A stretch of 13,719 nucleotides of DNA from positions 1-13,719 of the forward strand of contig JAHJDQ010000101.1 of assembly GCA_018812355.1 (NCBI GenBank), given 5' to 3'. The notes below the pieces were generated by a model. It did not search any database, was not told where the DNA came from, and saw only the letters and a list, made by a program, of their open reading frames with translations. The position numbers and the translations under genes were made by a program. The stretch's first letter is position 1. Each line of letters begins with the position of its first letter. Positions 1 through 8,059 of the stretch are shown here, in pieces. The DNA comes from Nanobdellota archaeon (GTDB taxonomy: Archaea; Nanobdellota; Nanobdellia; Woesearchaeales; GW2011-AR9).

Positions 1-93
1 ACTACTGAAAAATAACTCAACATTTAAATAATCATTTTCGTTAAAACAAAAATAATTTACAAAGTTTCGCAGTTTGAATAAATGTGATTTGAA

Positions 94-1011
94 ATGAAAC
101 AAAAATTTAGTCTAAAACGATATAAATATGCAGCAAATAAAGATTTCTTTAAAAAATGGAACTCTCAAATGGCTTATGTTCTTGGTTTTACTTGTGCGGA
201 TGGAAACGTTCATGGATCAACATTAGCTTGGGATCTTAGTGATAAATTTTATTCTAACCAAAAATTATTGGAAAAAATTAATACAGCTCTTAATTCAACA
301 TATCCAATTAAAAAGAGAAAAAATTCCTATAGACTAAGAATTTCTAATTCAATAATACTAAGTGATATCCAAAAACTGGGAATCGTTCCTAATAAAAAGA
401 AAATTTTAGCTTTTCCTGATGTTCCAAATGAATATCTAAGAGATTTCATTCGAGGATTTCTTGATGGTGATGGTTGGATTACAATAAGATCAAGAAAAAA
501 TGATCTTAAAGAGATTTGTGTCGGTTTCTCTAATGGCAGTTTAACATTTATGAAAATATTAGTTGCAAAATTAAATCAATCTATTTCTTTGTCAGGACAC
601 AATCTTAGAACAAGAAAAAAAATAACACCAAAAGGAATAAAAACAACAACCTATCAATTAGAGTATTATTCCCATAACGCATTTAGCCTAATTCAATATC
701 TATACAACAATCTTGAAGAAAATGATTTGTACTTAGGAAGAAAGTTCCAAAAGCAATTGGAAGCAAGAAAAATTTATTTTGAATATTCATTAAAATCAAA
801 ATCTTTGAGAGAAAAAGAGGTAGAATTTGGAATGAATATGAAATCTCTTTTGCAAGAGCTGATGTTTCAAAAAGGATTTGATGGAGTACAAATTGCAAAA
901 GAATTAAATGTTCACTCTTCAACAATATATCGCTGGCTAGAGAAAACTAATGTGAGGAAACCAACAATAAGAGGTTCGGAAGAATGGAAACGAAGAGTTT
1001 TTCGAAACTAA
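94..1011 (+). CDS. LAGLIDADG homing endonuclease with C-terminal HTH (free-standing)
   Basis: This 305-residue protein carries two LAGLIDADG-type motifs: YVLGFTCADG (residues 28-37, acidic residue D36) and IRGFLDGDG (119-127, acidic residue D126). A single chain with two such motifs is the usual monomeric form of the family, which cleaves long, nearly unique DNA sites. The C-terminus has a predicted helix-turn-helix around residues 262-282 (IAKELNVHSSTIYRWL), probably for DNA binding. I see no host gene split around it and no intein splice residues, so it looks free-standing rather than inside an intron or intein. Its last 28 nt overlap the start of the downstream uracil-DNA glycosylase in another frame, implying co-transcription. 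No convincing TATA box lies at the usual distance; TTTACAAAG near 54-63 is a weak candidate. The family call is firm; target site and activity are unknown. Confidence 0.85.
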   Translation: MKQKFSLKRYKYAANKDFFKKWNSQMAYVLGFTCADGNVHGSTLAWDLSDKFYSNQKLLEKINTALNSTYPIKKRKNSYRLRISNSIILSDIQKLGIVPNKKKILAFPDVPNEYLRDFIRGFLDGDGWITIRSRKNDLKEICVGFSNGSLTFMKILVAKLNQSISLSGHNLRTRKKITPKGIKTTTYQLEYYSHNAFSLIQYLYNNLEENDLYLGRKFQKQLEARKIYFEYSLKSKSLREKEVEFGMNMKSLLQELMFQKGFDGVQIAKELNVHSSTIYRWLEKTNVRKPTIRGSEEWKRRVFRN

Positions 1012-1589
1012 AAGAAAAATATAAATCATGTACACTCTGTAAAGAACTAATCAAAAGTAGGATTCAAGTAGTATTTGGCTCTGGTAATCAAAATTCAGAT
1101 ATACTCCTTGTTGGGGAGGCACCGGGATTCAACGAAGCAAAAAATGGTAAACCGTTCTGCGGGATGTCTGGCCAGATTCTCACGGAATTATTAACTTCTG
1201 TTGGCTTAAGCAGAGAAGATATTTTTATTACCAATACTTTACTGTGTCGCCCGCCAGATAATCGTAATCCAAACAAAGAAGAAATAAATAATTGTAGAAA
1301 TCGCTTAGACCAATTAATCCAAATCATCCAACCGAAAGTTATCGTTACGATTGGAAACTTTGCTACGGAAAGAATCATTAACAAAACTGGCATTAAATCA
1401 ATCAGAGGAAAAGTATTTCCAACTATCATTAATAACCAAGAAATTAACGTTGTTCCCGTGATTCATCCTGCTTCTTATTTATACTCCGGCCGAAATCCAG
1501 AAATGTTCAAACAAATGCAGGCTGACTTTCAAACTATTGTAAGTGTTATTGATCAAAAGAAATGCCAGAAGAACTTAAATGAATACTAG
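984..1589 (+). CDS. Family 4 (Fe-S) uracil-DNA glycosylase
   Basis: The enzyme removes uracil, arising from cytosine deamination or dUTP incorporation, from DNA as the first step of base excision repair. The 201-residue protein has the family 4 signature: motif A GEAPG (44-48), the following PFCGMSGQIL segment (57-66), and motif B with H161 in HPAS (161-164). Four cysteines are placed to hold the [4Fe-4S] cluster: C16 and C19 (CTLC), C88 and C104, matching the family's CX2C and CX14-17C spacing. The start at 984 is chosen because it leaves the normal short lead before the first Cys pair; AGAGGT at 969-974 may act as Shine-Dalgarno. The start lies inside the upstream endonuclease gene, so translational coupling is likely. 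Length is normal for the family. Confidence 0.92.
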   Translation: METKSFSKLKEKYKSCTLCKELIKSRIQVVFGSGNQNSDILLVGEAPGFNEAKNGKPFCGMSGQILTELLTSVGLSREDIFITNTLLCRPPDNRNPNKEEINNCRNRLDQLIQIIQPKVIVTIGNFATERIINKTGIKSIRGKVFPTIINNQEINVVPVIHPASYLYSGRNPEMFKQMQADFQTIVSVIDQKKCQKNLNEY

Positions 1590-1600
1590 ATATTAACAAA

Positions 1601-1608
1601 TTTTATAA
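1601..1608 (+). promoter_or_regulatory. TATA box for the membrane protein gene
   Basis: TTTTATAAAC lies with its centre about 27 nt before the ATG at 1632. Archaeal transcription starts about 25 nt downstream of the TATA centre, so the mRNA would begin at or next to the start codon. No Shine-Dalgarno is present. Confidence 0.6.
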
Positions 1609-1631
1609 ACCCCACAAAAAACTAAACCTCA

Positions 1632-2363
1632 ATGGATATTAACAAACTATTTACAAAAAAAAGAATTATTTTCTTACTATTATTCTTTGCTTTAGTTTTA
1701 ATTGGTAAAAACATTAACTTTTCCGCTGTCGTTGGCGCGGATAGTCAATTTTTTACTTTGTTCCAATTCTTCGGTCCAACCGCCGGAGCGTTCTTAGGAC
1801 CAGTCTTTGGAATTATTGCTGTTGCTTTTTCACAAATTGCTGATTTTGTTATCATCGGCAAAGAATGGAGTATCTTAAGTTTACTAAGATTCTTACCGAT
1901 GTTGTTTGCAGTTTATTATTTCGGAACTTTCATTAAAAATAAAAAAACATTATTCAACGTTCTTGTTCCATTAGTATGTATTGGTTTATTCATTTTACAT
2001 CCTGTTGGCCGAGCAGCCTGGATTTTTTCTTTATACTGGTTAATTCCAGTTTTAGCAGTAATACTGCCTAAAAAAGTTCCTGGTCAATTATTCTTTAGAA
2101 GTTATGGGGCAACTTTTGCTGCCCATGCCATTGGTTCAGTAATATGGCTTTACACCGTACCAATGGAAGCTGGAGCTTGGTTAGGATTAATTCCGATTGT
2201 TGCTTATGAACGCTTCCTCTTCGGATTAGGAATTGCTGGATCATATATCTTATTCACAACTGTCTTAGATTATGTTGTCAAGAGATGGAAAGTTTCTGAT
2301 AAAATTCTTTTCTTAGAGAAAAAATATACTTTAATTAGATTGCTCCACTTGAAGAAAAGTTAA
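1632..2363 (+). CDS. Multi-pass membrane protein, ECF S-component-like
   Basis: This 243-residue hydrophobic protein has about six membrane-spanning segments: a first helix at residues 12-30, further segments across roughly 38-75, 85-100, 107-147 and 158-180, and a last one near 190-213, followed by a basic cytoplasmic tail. The Gly/Ala-rich stretch FFGPTAGAFLGPVFG (46-60) followed by a helix resembles the core of ECF-type vitamin transporter S components (such as QueT or ThiW-like proteins), which bind a small nutrient in the membrane. That assignment is an inference from overall pattern. No EcfA ATPase or EcfT partner gene is in this window, so it would have to use a distant energising module or be something else. 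Its stop is 4 nt from the stop of the convergent Cys-rich gene. Confidence 0.6.
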   Translation: MDINKLFTKKRIIFLLLFFALVLIGKNINFSAVVGADSQFFTLFQFFGPTAGAFLGPVFGIIAVAFSQIADFVIIGKEWSILSLLRFLPMLFAVYYFGTFIKNKKTLFNVLVPLVCIGLFILHPVGRAAWIFSLYWLIPVLAVILPKKVPGQLFFRSYGATFAAHAIGSVIWLYTVPMEAGAWLGLIPIVAYERFLFGLGIAGSYILFTTVLDYVVKRWKVSDKILFLEKKYTLIRLLHLKKS

Positions 2364-2367
2364 AAAT

Positions 2368-2562
2368 CTAAACTCTAACTAGTTCTAGTTGAAGAGTATA
2401 TGTTTTTTTATAACAAAGAGGTAAATACGAGCCATATTCTTGACAATATTGACAAACTTGATTTGGTTTATGACATTCACCATCTCTTTCAAAGATTGTT
2501 TTATCACCTGGAAGACCTTCACACAATAATTTTACAACAACACGTTCTAATAATTCTGCCAT
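2368..2562 (-). CDS. Small Cys-rich (zinc-ribbon-like) protein
   Basis: This 64-residue protein starts at the ATG at 2562, not the in-frame one at 2571, because a TATA box is centred about 27 nt upstream of it and a leaderless start fits the neighbours. It holds cysteines at 14, 30, 37, 40 and 50 plus H31; C37-Q-Y-C40 is a typical zinc knuckle, with C30/H31 and C50 as possible further ligands. The N-terminal 13 residues could form an amphipathic helix (ELLERVVVKLL). I do not recognise the family. A plus-strand reading of 2400-2606 is also open, but it lacks composition bias, promoter and recognisable motifs, while the minus reading has all three. A metal-binding regulatory or RNA/protein-binding role is possible but not shown. 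Confidence 0.6.
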   Translation of the reverse strand: MAELLERVVVKLLCEGLPGDKTIFERDGECHKPNQVCQYCQEYGSYLPLCYKKTYTLQLELVRV

Positions 2563-2586
2563 TAAACACAAAAAAAAAATTAATGG

Positions 2587-2593
2587 TATTTAA
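2587..2593 (-). promoter_or_regulatory. TATA box for the Cys-rich gene
   Basis: On the minus strand CTTTAAATACC lies 27 nt before the ATG at 2562. The 11-mer AAATACCATTA recurs exactly at the DUF192 promoter (9599-9609), supporting its role as a promoter element. Confidence 0.55.
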
Positions 2594-2621
2594 AGATTTG
2601 TTTTAATTAAGGAGGTATAAC

Positions 2622-2666
2622 ATGGGAATGAAAAGGAACATTAACATAAAAATATATAAAACCTAA
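2622..2666 (+). other. 14-codon open reading frame behind a consensus Shine-Dalgarno
   Basis: AAGGAGGT at 2609-2616 is followed 5 nt later by an ATG that opens a 14-residue peptide (MGMKRNINIKIYKT) ending at TAA 2664-2666, just before alaS. It is one of very few strong Shine-Dalgarno sequences in the window. Its last codons overlap the TATA box of alaS. It could be a leader peptide, a remnant of a longer gene, or chance. No family can be assigned to a peptide this short. Confidence 0.3.
2651..2659 (+). promoter_or_regulatory. TATA box for alaS
   Basis: AATATATAAAACC is centred about 27 nt before the alaS ATG at 2683, predicting a leaderless transcript; there is no Shine-Dalgarno between it and the start. 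Confidence 0.6.
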
Positions 2667-2682
2667 CTTATTCTTTCCTCTT

Positions 2683-4443
2683 ATGAAAGCTAAACAGCTT
2701 AAGAAGAAATACCTTAATTATTTTAAGAAAAAGCAGCATTCCATTATTGATTCTGCTCCGTTAATCCCTGAACACGATCCCACAGTATTATTCACCACTG
2801 CCGGCATGCATCCGTTAGTTCCTTATATTATGGGTCAGAAGCATCCACTTGGCAAAAGACTGGCTAATGTCCAGAAGTGTTTAAGAACCGGCGATATTGA
2901 TGAAGTTGGCGATTCAACCCACCACACCTTCTTTGAAATGCTCGGCAATTGGAGTTTGGGTGATTATTTTAAAGAAGAAACGATTAAGATGAGTTTTGAT
3001 TTTCTCACTAAAGAATTGAAATTACCATTATCACATCTTGCTGTAACTTGTTTTAAAGGCGATAAAAACTCTCCTAAAGATACCGAATCAGCTGAAATCT
3101 GGAAATCGTTGGGAGTACCTAAAGAAAGGATTGTTTTTTTAGGAAAAGAGGATAATTGGTGGGGTCCTGCTGGAGACACTGGACCGTGCGGACCGGATAC
3201 AGAAATGTTTTATTGGGTTGGTAAAAATAAACCGCCAAAACAATATGATCCTAAAGATGATACTTGGATTGAAATCTGGAACGACGTTTTTATTCAATAT
3301 GATCAACAAAAAGATGGAACCTTTAAACCCTTAAAACAAAAAACTGTTGATACTGGTTTAGGAGTAGAGAGAGTTGTTACCGTAATGCAGGGTTTAGACG
3401 ACAATTACCTTTCCGAACTATTCCTACCAATTATTAAAGAGATTGAAAAATTAACCAAGAAAAAATATGCTCAGAACAAAATAGCGATGCGGATTATTGC
3501 TGACCATTTACGAGCCAGCGTCTTTATTCTTGGCGATGAGCGTGCTGTAACTCCTAGTAATGTTGACCAGGGTTACATTTTAAGACGTTTTATCAGAAGA
3601 GTTATCCGTCATTTAAGATCATTAGAAGTTAACATCCTTAAAGAAGATTATACTGTTCTTTTAGCTAAATTAATTATTAAAATATACCAAGAAGATTATC
3701 CTTTACTAAAAGAAAAAAAGAAATTTATTCTCGAAGAATTACAGAAAGAAGAAAGAAAATTTGAAAAAACTCTCGAGAAAGGATTGAACAAATTTGAGAA
3801 GATGTGTTCTGACAATAAAATTTCTGGAAAAGAAGCCTTCTTATTGTTTCAATCTTACGGCTTTCCCATTGAAATGACTGAAGAGTTAGCTAAAGAAAAA
3901 AAGATTAAAGTTGATTTGAAGGGCTTTCAGAAAGAGTATCAACAACATCAGCAACTGAGCAGAGTAGGAGCAGAGAAGAAGTTTAAAGGCGGTCTCAGTG
4001 ACGCTTCGCAAGAAACTGCTAAACTGCACACAGCAACACATCTACTTAACGAAGCCTTAAAAAAAGTGCTTAAAGAAGACATTAGGCAGAAAGGTAGCAA
4101 TATTACAGCCGAAAGATTAAGGTTCGATTTTAATTTTGACCGAAAATTAACCAAGGAAGAACTGCAAGCTGTCGAGGACGAAGTTAATCGACGTATCAAT
4201 GAAAGTTTGGAAATTATCAGAGAAGAACTATCTTTAAAAGAAGCTTTAAAGAGAGGTGCCCAAGGCGAGTTCGGCGCTAAATATCCCGTCAAGGTCTCAG
4301 TTTATACTATTGGTAAGGATTATTCCAAAGAAATTTGTATGGGTCCGCATGTTAAAAACCTCAAAGAACTCGGCCACTTTAAAATCAAGAAAGAACAATC
4401 TTCTTCTGCTGGAGTAAGAAGAATTAAAGCAGTCTTGGAATGA
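2683..4443 (+). CDS. alaS: Alanyl-tRNA synthetase, short form lacking C-Ala domain
   Basis: The enzyme charges tRNA-Ala with alanine. The class II catalytic domain occupies about residues 1-240: motif 2 region with R68 (RTGDIDEVGD) and FFEMLGNW (83-90), and motif 3 TGLGVERVV (224-232). A helical tRNA-recognition region follows to about 440, then an editing domain with HTATH (449-453) and C552-x3-H556 as the four zinc/editing ligands that remove mischarged serine or glycine. The protein stops at 586 residues, directly after editing; the usual enzyme is about 850-900 residues and continues into the C-Ala oligomerisation/tRNA-elbow domain. The N-terminal sequence is bacterial in style and lacks the extra zinc-containing insertion typical of archaeal AlaRS; it most resembles forms of Candidate Phyla Radiation bacteria. 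I infer horizontal acquisition. The final SAGVRRIKAVLE is the normal end of the editing domain, so this is a natural short form and not a frameshift. Confidence 0.93.
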   Translation: MKAKQLKKKYLNYFKKKQHSIIDSAPLIPEHDPTVLFTTAGMHPLVPYIMGQKHPLGKRLANVQKCLRTGDIDEVGDSTHHTFFEMLGNWSLGDYFKEETIKMSFDFLTKELKLPLSHLAVTCFKGDKNSPKDTESAEIWKSLGVPKERIVFLGKEDNWWGPAGDTGPCGPDTEMFYWVGKNKPPKQYDPKDDTWIEIWNDVFIQYDQQKDGTFKPLKQKTVDTGLGVERVVTVMQGLDDNYLSELFLPIIKEIEKLTKKKYAQNKIAMRIIADHLRASVFILGDERAVTPSNVDQGYILRRFIRRVIRHLRSLEVNILKEDYTVLLAKLIIKIYQEDYPLLKEKKKFILEELQKEERKFEKTLEKGLNKFEKMCSDNKISGKEAFLLFQSYGFPIEMTEELAKEKKIKVDLKGFQKEYQQHQQLSRVGAEKKFKGGLSDASQETAKLHTATHLLNEALKKVLKEDIRQKGSNITAERLRFDFNFDRKLTKEELQAVEDEVNRRINESLEIIREELSLKEALKRGAQGEFGAKYPVKVSVYTIGKDYSKEICMGPHVKNLKELGHFKIKKEQSSSAGVRRIKAVLE

Positions 4444-4496
4444 ATCACTTTGAGTAAATAAACTTTAATTCTTTACAAGTAGTAACAACCAAAAAG

Positions 4497-4504
4497 TTTA
4501 TAAA
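4497..4504 (+). promoter_or_regulatory. TATA box for the 4528 gene
   Basis: TTTATAAAACC is centred 27 nt before the ATG at 4528 and matches the alaS element (ATAAAACC). It predicts a leaderless mRNA. Confidence 0.6.
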
Positions 4505-4527
4505 ACCTGTTTTTTAGTTAAAATATA

Positions 4528-5139
4528 ATGTCAATATTACCAGAAGAAGCACCAGATGTAGTACTTTATGAAACTGGACCAATTAAGTTAAGTAATCCAG
4601 AAATTGCTACTGCAGTAAAAAAATCTTTGTACATAGGGGTTTATGACCAAGTTGTTTGGGATAAAGGCCCTGCTCTCTTAGGTTTTAAATTGGAAGAAGA
4701 AAAAGAAATACGAAGACGTCTTCTAGTAGTTGGAAGAGATTTAAGCCGAGAGCCAGTTACAACAGATATTGCTTCTTTAACACGTTATTTAGATTATCAA
4801 CCCAATCAGTTTCCTACTACTATTTGGAACATTATCGAACAAGGAAATGATAATAGAACTGCTCCTATTATAAATCTTCAAATGGTCGGGGAAGATCTCG
4901 ATTTTGAATCTTTGAGTAATTTATTGCTGAAGCATCAAGAATTTATGGATAACCTAACAGATTTAACTTCAGAATATTCAGGTCCAAGAAATTACAAGTT
5001 ACGTGAAATCACTCCAATTCCCCAATCTCAAGAAACTTACCATAAAGCCAAAAATTGGCCAGGAATGTATTCGCATCTTGCTCAAAAGAAATTATCATTA
5101 GATTATCTCAAAATGCGGCTTGGTCTTTCTGGCTTTTAA
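4528..5139 (+). CDS. Hypothetical soluble protein, 203 residues
   Basis: I do not recognise this family. The protein has no signal peptide or membrane segment and looks globular, with alternating strand-like stretches in the first half (VVLYETGPIKL, ALLGFKLEE, RRLLVVGRD) and more helical, basic sequence at the C-terminus (AQKKLSLDYLKMRLGLSGF). There is no obvious metal-binding cluster, Walker motif or catalytic signature. It has its own TATA box with a leaderless start, and sits between two synthetase genes that also have their own promoters, so neighbourhood says little about function. Codon use and AT content are like the neighbours, which supports it being a real resident gene. Confidence 0.75.
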   Translation: MSILPEEAPDVVLYETGPIKLSNPEIATAVKKSLYIGVYDQVVWDKGPALLGFKLEEEKEIRRRLLVVGRDLSREPVTTDIASLTRYLDYQPNQFPTTIWNIIEQGNDNRTAPIINLQMVGEDLDFESLSNLLLKHQEFMDNLTDLTSEYSGPRNYKLREITPIPQSQETYHKAKNWPGMYSHLAQKKLSLDYLKMRLGLSGF

Positions 5140-5201
5140 AAAAATAGAACTGATTTTCCAGATAATACTTAAACAAAGAAATTACTTTACTTCCCACAAC
5201 A

Positions 5202-5209
5202 TTTTTAAA
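5202..5209 (+). promoter_or_regulatory. TATA box for leuS
   Basis: TTTTTAAACAACC is centred about 26 nt before the leuS ATG at 5232, again predicting a leaderless transcript. Confidence 0.55.
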
Positions 5210-5231
5210 CAACCTTTCGCTTTCTCATAAT

Positions 5232-8057
5232 ATGACCTTAGACTGGAAAAAGATCCAAAAGAAGTGGCAGCGGGAATGGCAGAAAGCAGAATTAGGTAAA
5301 GCAACATTTCAAAAGAATAAAGAAAAGTTCATGATGATTTTTGCTTATCCGGGAGTTTCTGGTTATTTACATGTTGGCCATATGCGCGGTTTTTCTTATA
5401 CAGATGCAATTTGTCGTTATGAAAGATTAAAGGGCAAGGAAGTATTATTTCCTCTCGGTACACACGCTTCTGGTAATCAAGCCCTTGGCTTTGCTAATAA
5501 GGTCCGCCATAAAGACAAAACCTGGTTAACTTATCTCAAAAATAATGGCTGCCCAGCAGAAAAAATTAAAGAATTAATTTATCCAGAAAAAGTGGTTGAG
5601 TATTTCAACCAAGTTTACATTAATGATTACTGGAAAAAATTTGGTTTTCTTTGTGATTGGGACAGATTTACTTGTACCATCAATAAAGATTATGAAAAGT
5701 TTATCCAGTGGCAGTTCAAAAAATTACAGCAAAAAGATTTACTTGTTCAAAAACCATACTTCGCTACTGCCTGTATAGAACACGGCCCTGTAGCCGTTGA
5801 TCCTTCAGAAACAGACATTTCTAAAGGTGGCAATGCTGAGAAAAATGAATATACTTTATTAAAATTCAAGATTGACAATGATTATCTTATCGCGGCAACT
5901 TTAAGACCAGAAACTATTTACGGACAAACTAATCTTTGGGTTAATCCAGAAGCGGAACACATTAGAGTAGAAGTTGAGGGAGAAAAATGGATTATTAGTA
6001 AAGAAGCTGCTGAAAAATTAAAGTATCAAAAAGATGATGTTTTATTGAAAGAAGATGTTGACATAAAAGCATATCTCGGGAGAACAGTAATCGCTCCAGG
6101 AGTAGAAAGGGAGATTATTATTTTACCCTCAAAATTATGTAATCCTGATGTTGGTACTGGCATCGTAACTTCTGTTCCTAGTGATGCTCCTTATGATTAT
6201 GTTGCACTTAGAGAATTACAAGAAGATAAAGATAAATGTAAAAAATATGGATTAGAAATTAACAAAATCCGCTCAATCCAATTAATTCCGATTATTAAAA
6301 CTAAAGGTTATGGAAATTTTCCTGGAAAAGAAATTGTTGATAAACTCAACATTAAAAGATTAGACGACCCTCGTTTAGTAGAAGTAACTAAAGAAATTTA
6401 CAAAGCTGGTTTTCATACCGGAATAATGATGGACACTTGCGATCAGTACGCCGGGAAAAAAGTAGAGGAAGCCAAAGAACTAATTAAAGCCAAGTTGCTC
6501 GAACAAGGTCTAGCTGATTTGTTTCACGATTTAAGTGAAGAAGTTACCTGTCGCTGTGGCGGAAAAGTAATCATTAAACGGATCGATGACCAATGGTTTA
6601 TCAAGTATTCAGATCCGGAATTAACCGAACGAAGTAAAGAACAAGTCAAAGAAATGAACATTTATCCCCAAGAATATCAAGAAAATCTTCCTCATGTCTT
6701 AGATTGGTTTCAAGATCGCGCTTGCGCTCGTCTAGGAAACTGGTTAGGCAGTAAATTTCCCTTTGACGATAAATGGATTATTGAACCGATTTCTGATAGT
6801 ACTTTATATCCAGCATACTATATCGTTTCCAAATTTGTTAATAATAAAACCATAAAAACTGCAGAGCTTACTGAAGAATTCTTTGACTACGTCTTTCTTG
6901 GAAAAGGAACGCCTCAAGAAAAATGGAAACAAATCAAAGATGAGTTTGACTACTTTTATCCTTTAGATATTAATCTTGGAGGTAAAGAACACAAAACTGT
7001 GCACTTTCCTGTATTTTTAATGAACCACATTGCTATCTTACCAGAAGAAAAATGGCCTAAAGGAATTTTTGTAAACTGGTGGGTTATTGGTAAGGGTAGC
7101 AAGATTTCTAAATCAAAAGGTGGAGCAGTTCCTATTCCTGATGCGATTGAACAATATGGAGTAGATGCAATGCGTCTTTATTATGCTCATATTGGCTCTC
7201 CCCATATTGACGTTGTTTGGGATGAAACGGTTGTTTTTAATTATAAAGCAACCTTAGAACGAATTTATTTATTAGTCGAACAATTAAAAGAATTGGATGG
7301 AAAGTTAAAATCGATTGACACTTGGCTAATTTCTAGAATAAATGAACACGTTAAAAAAATCAATCAAGTGATGAAAGAATACGAACTTAGAGAACTTGCT
7401 TCCCTAACTTATTATACAATTTATGATGATTTACGTTGGTATATAAGACGTGGAGGAAATAACAAAAAAGTAATTCAAGAAGTAATCATGATTTGGATTA
7501 AATTAATGAATCCACTTACTCCCCATTTAAGTGAAGAACTGAATCATAAATTAAATGGACAAGAACTAGTTTCTGCTTCGGTATGGCCTGAAGATCAAGA
7601 AAGTAGAATTAGTTTAAAAGCAACCGCAGGAGAAGAACTAGTTCGCGGAGCGATTAACGGGATGCGTAATGTTTTAAAATTAGCTAAACTTGAACAACCT
7701 AAAATATTTACTTTATTTATTTCTGAAGAATGGAAATATGAACTATTTAATCTGCTTAGTCAAGAACTTAAAGTGACTAGAAATGTTGGTGAGATTCTTA
7801 AAACTGTTCTTGCTAATGATAAATTTAAAATTAAGGGTAAAGAAATTAGTAATCTTGTTCAAGGAATGCTTAAAGACGCTTCTAAGCTTCCTCAGATAGT
7901 AACATCACAGGAAGAAGAACTAAAAGTAATTAAAGAAGCTAGAGAATTCTTAGAGAAGGAATTTGCTTGTGAAATTGAAATTGTGCTTGGCGATGAAAGT
8001 GAACATTCTAAAGCTCAATCCGCTCAGCCCGGTAAAGTTGGGATATTGGTTGAGTGA
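5232..8057 (+). CDS. leuS: Leucyl-tRNA synthetase, archaeal/eukaryotic type
   Basis: The enzyme charges tRNA-Leu with leucine. This 941-residue class I synthetase has the ATP-binding HIGH motif as HVGH (47-50) and the KMSKS motif as KISKS (624-628). The inserted CP1 editing domain, which hydrolyses mischarged tRNA, shows the threonine-rich LRPETIYGQTNLWV (224-237) and the GTGIVTSVPSDAP segment near 308. After the catalytic core come an anticodon-binding helical domain (about 700-800) and a C-terminal extension. The order of domains, the PSDAPYDY segment and the length match the archaeal and cytosolic type (about 940-970 residues) and not the bacterial one. Start choice is supported by the TATA box 26 nt upstream. 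Its stop is 2 nt from the stop of the convergent kinase gene. Confidence 0.95.
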   Translation: MTLDWKKIQKKWQREWQKAELGKATFQKNKEKFMMIFAYPGVSGYLHVGHMRGFSYTDAICRYERLKGKEVLFPLGTHASGNQALGFANKVRHKDKTWLTYLKNNGCPAEKIKELIYPEKVVEYFNQVYINDYWKKFGFLCDWDRFTCTINKDYEKFIQWQFKKLQQKDLLVQKPYFATACIEHGPVAVDPSETDISKGGNAEKNEYTLLKFKIDNDYLIAATLRPETIYGQTNLWVNPEAEHIRVEVEGEKWIISKEAAEKLKYQKDDVLLKEDVDIKAYLGRTVIAPGVEREIIILPSKLCNPDVGTGIVTSVPSDAPYDYVALRELQEDKDKCKKYGLEINKIRSIQLIPIIKTKGYGNFPGKEIVDKLNIKRLDDPRLVEVTKEIYKAGFHTGIMMDTCDQYAGKKVEEAKELIKAKLLEQGLADLFHDLSEEVTCRCGGKVIIKRIDDQWFIKYSDPELTERSKEQVKEMNIYPQEYQENLPHVLDWFQDRACARLGNWLGSKFPFDDKWIIEPISDSTLYPAYYIVSKFVNNKTIKTAELTEEFFDYVFLGKGTPQEKWKQIKDEFDYFYPLDINLGGKEHKTVHFPVFLMNHIAILPEEKWPKGIFVNWWVIGKGSKISKSKGGAVPIPDAIEQYGVDAMRLYYAHIGSPHIDVVWDETVVFNYKATLERIYLLVEQLKELDGKLKSIDTWLISRINEHVKKINQVMKEYELRELASLTYYTIYDDLRWYIRRGGNNKKVIQEVIMIWIKLMNPLTPHLSEELNHKLNGQELVSASVWPEDQESRISLKATAGEELVRGAINGMRNVLKLAKLEQPKIFTLFISEEWKYELFNLLSQELKVTRNVGEILKTVLANDKFKIKGKEISNLVQGMLKDASKLPQIVTSQEEELKVIKEAREFLEKEFACEIEIVLGDESEHSKAQSAQPGKVGILVE

Positions 8058-8059
8058 AA

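Noticed and set aside
94..1011. Endonuclease as part of an intein or group I intron
   Set aside because: No flanking exons of a split gene, no intein splice residues, and the next gene is intact from its own start.
2400..2606. Plus-strand open frame of 68 codons
   Set aside because: It is antisense to the Cys-rich gene, has no TATA box or ribosome site and no recognisable motif.
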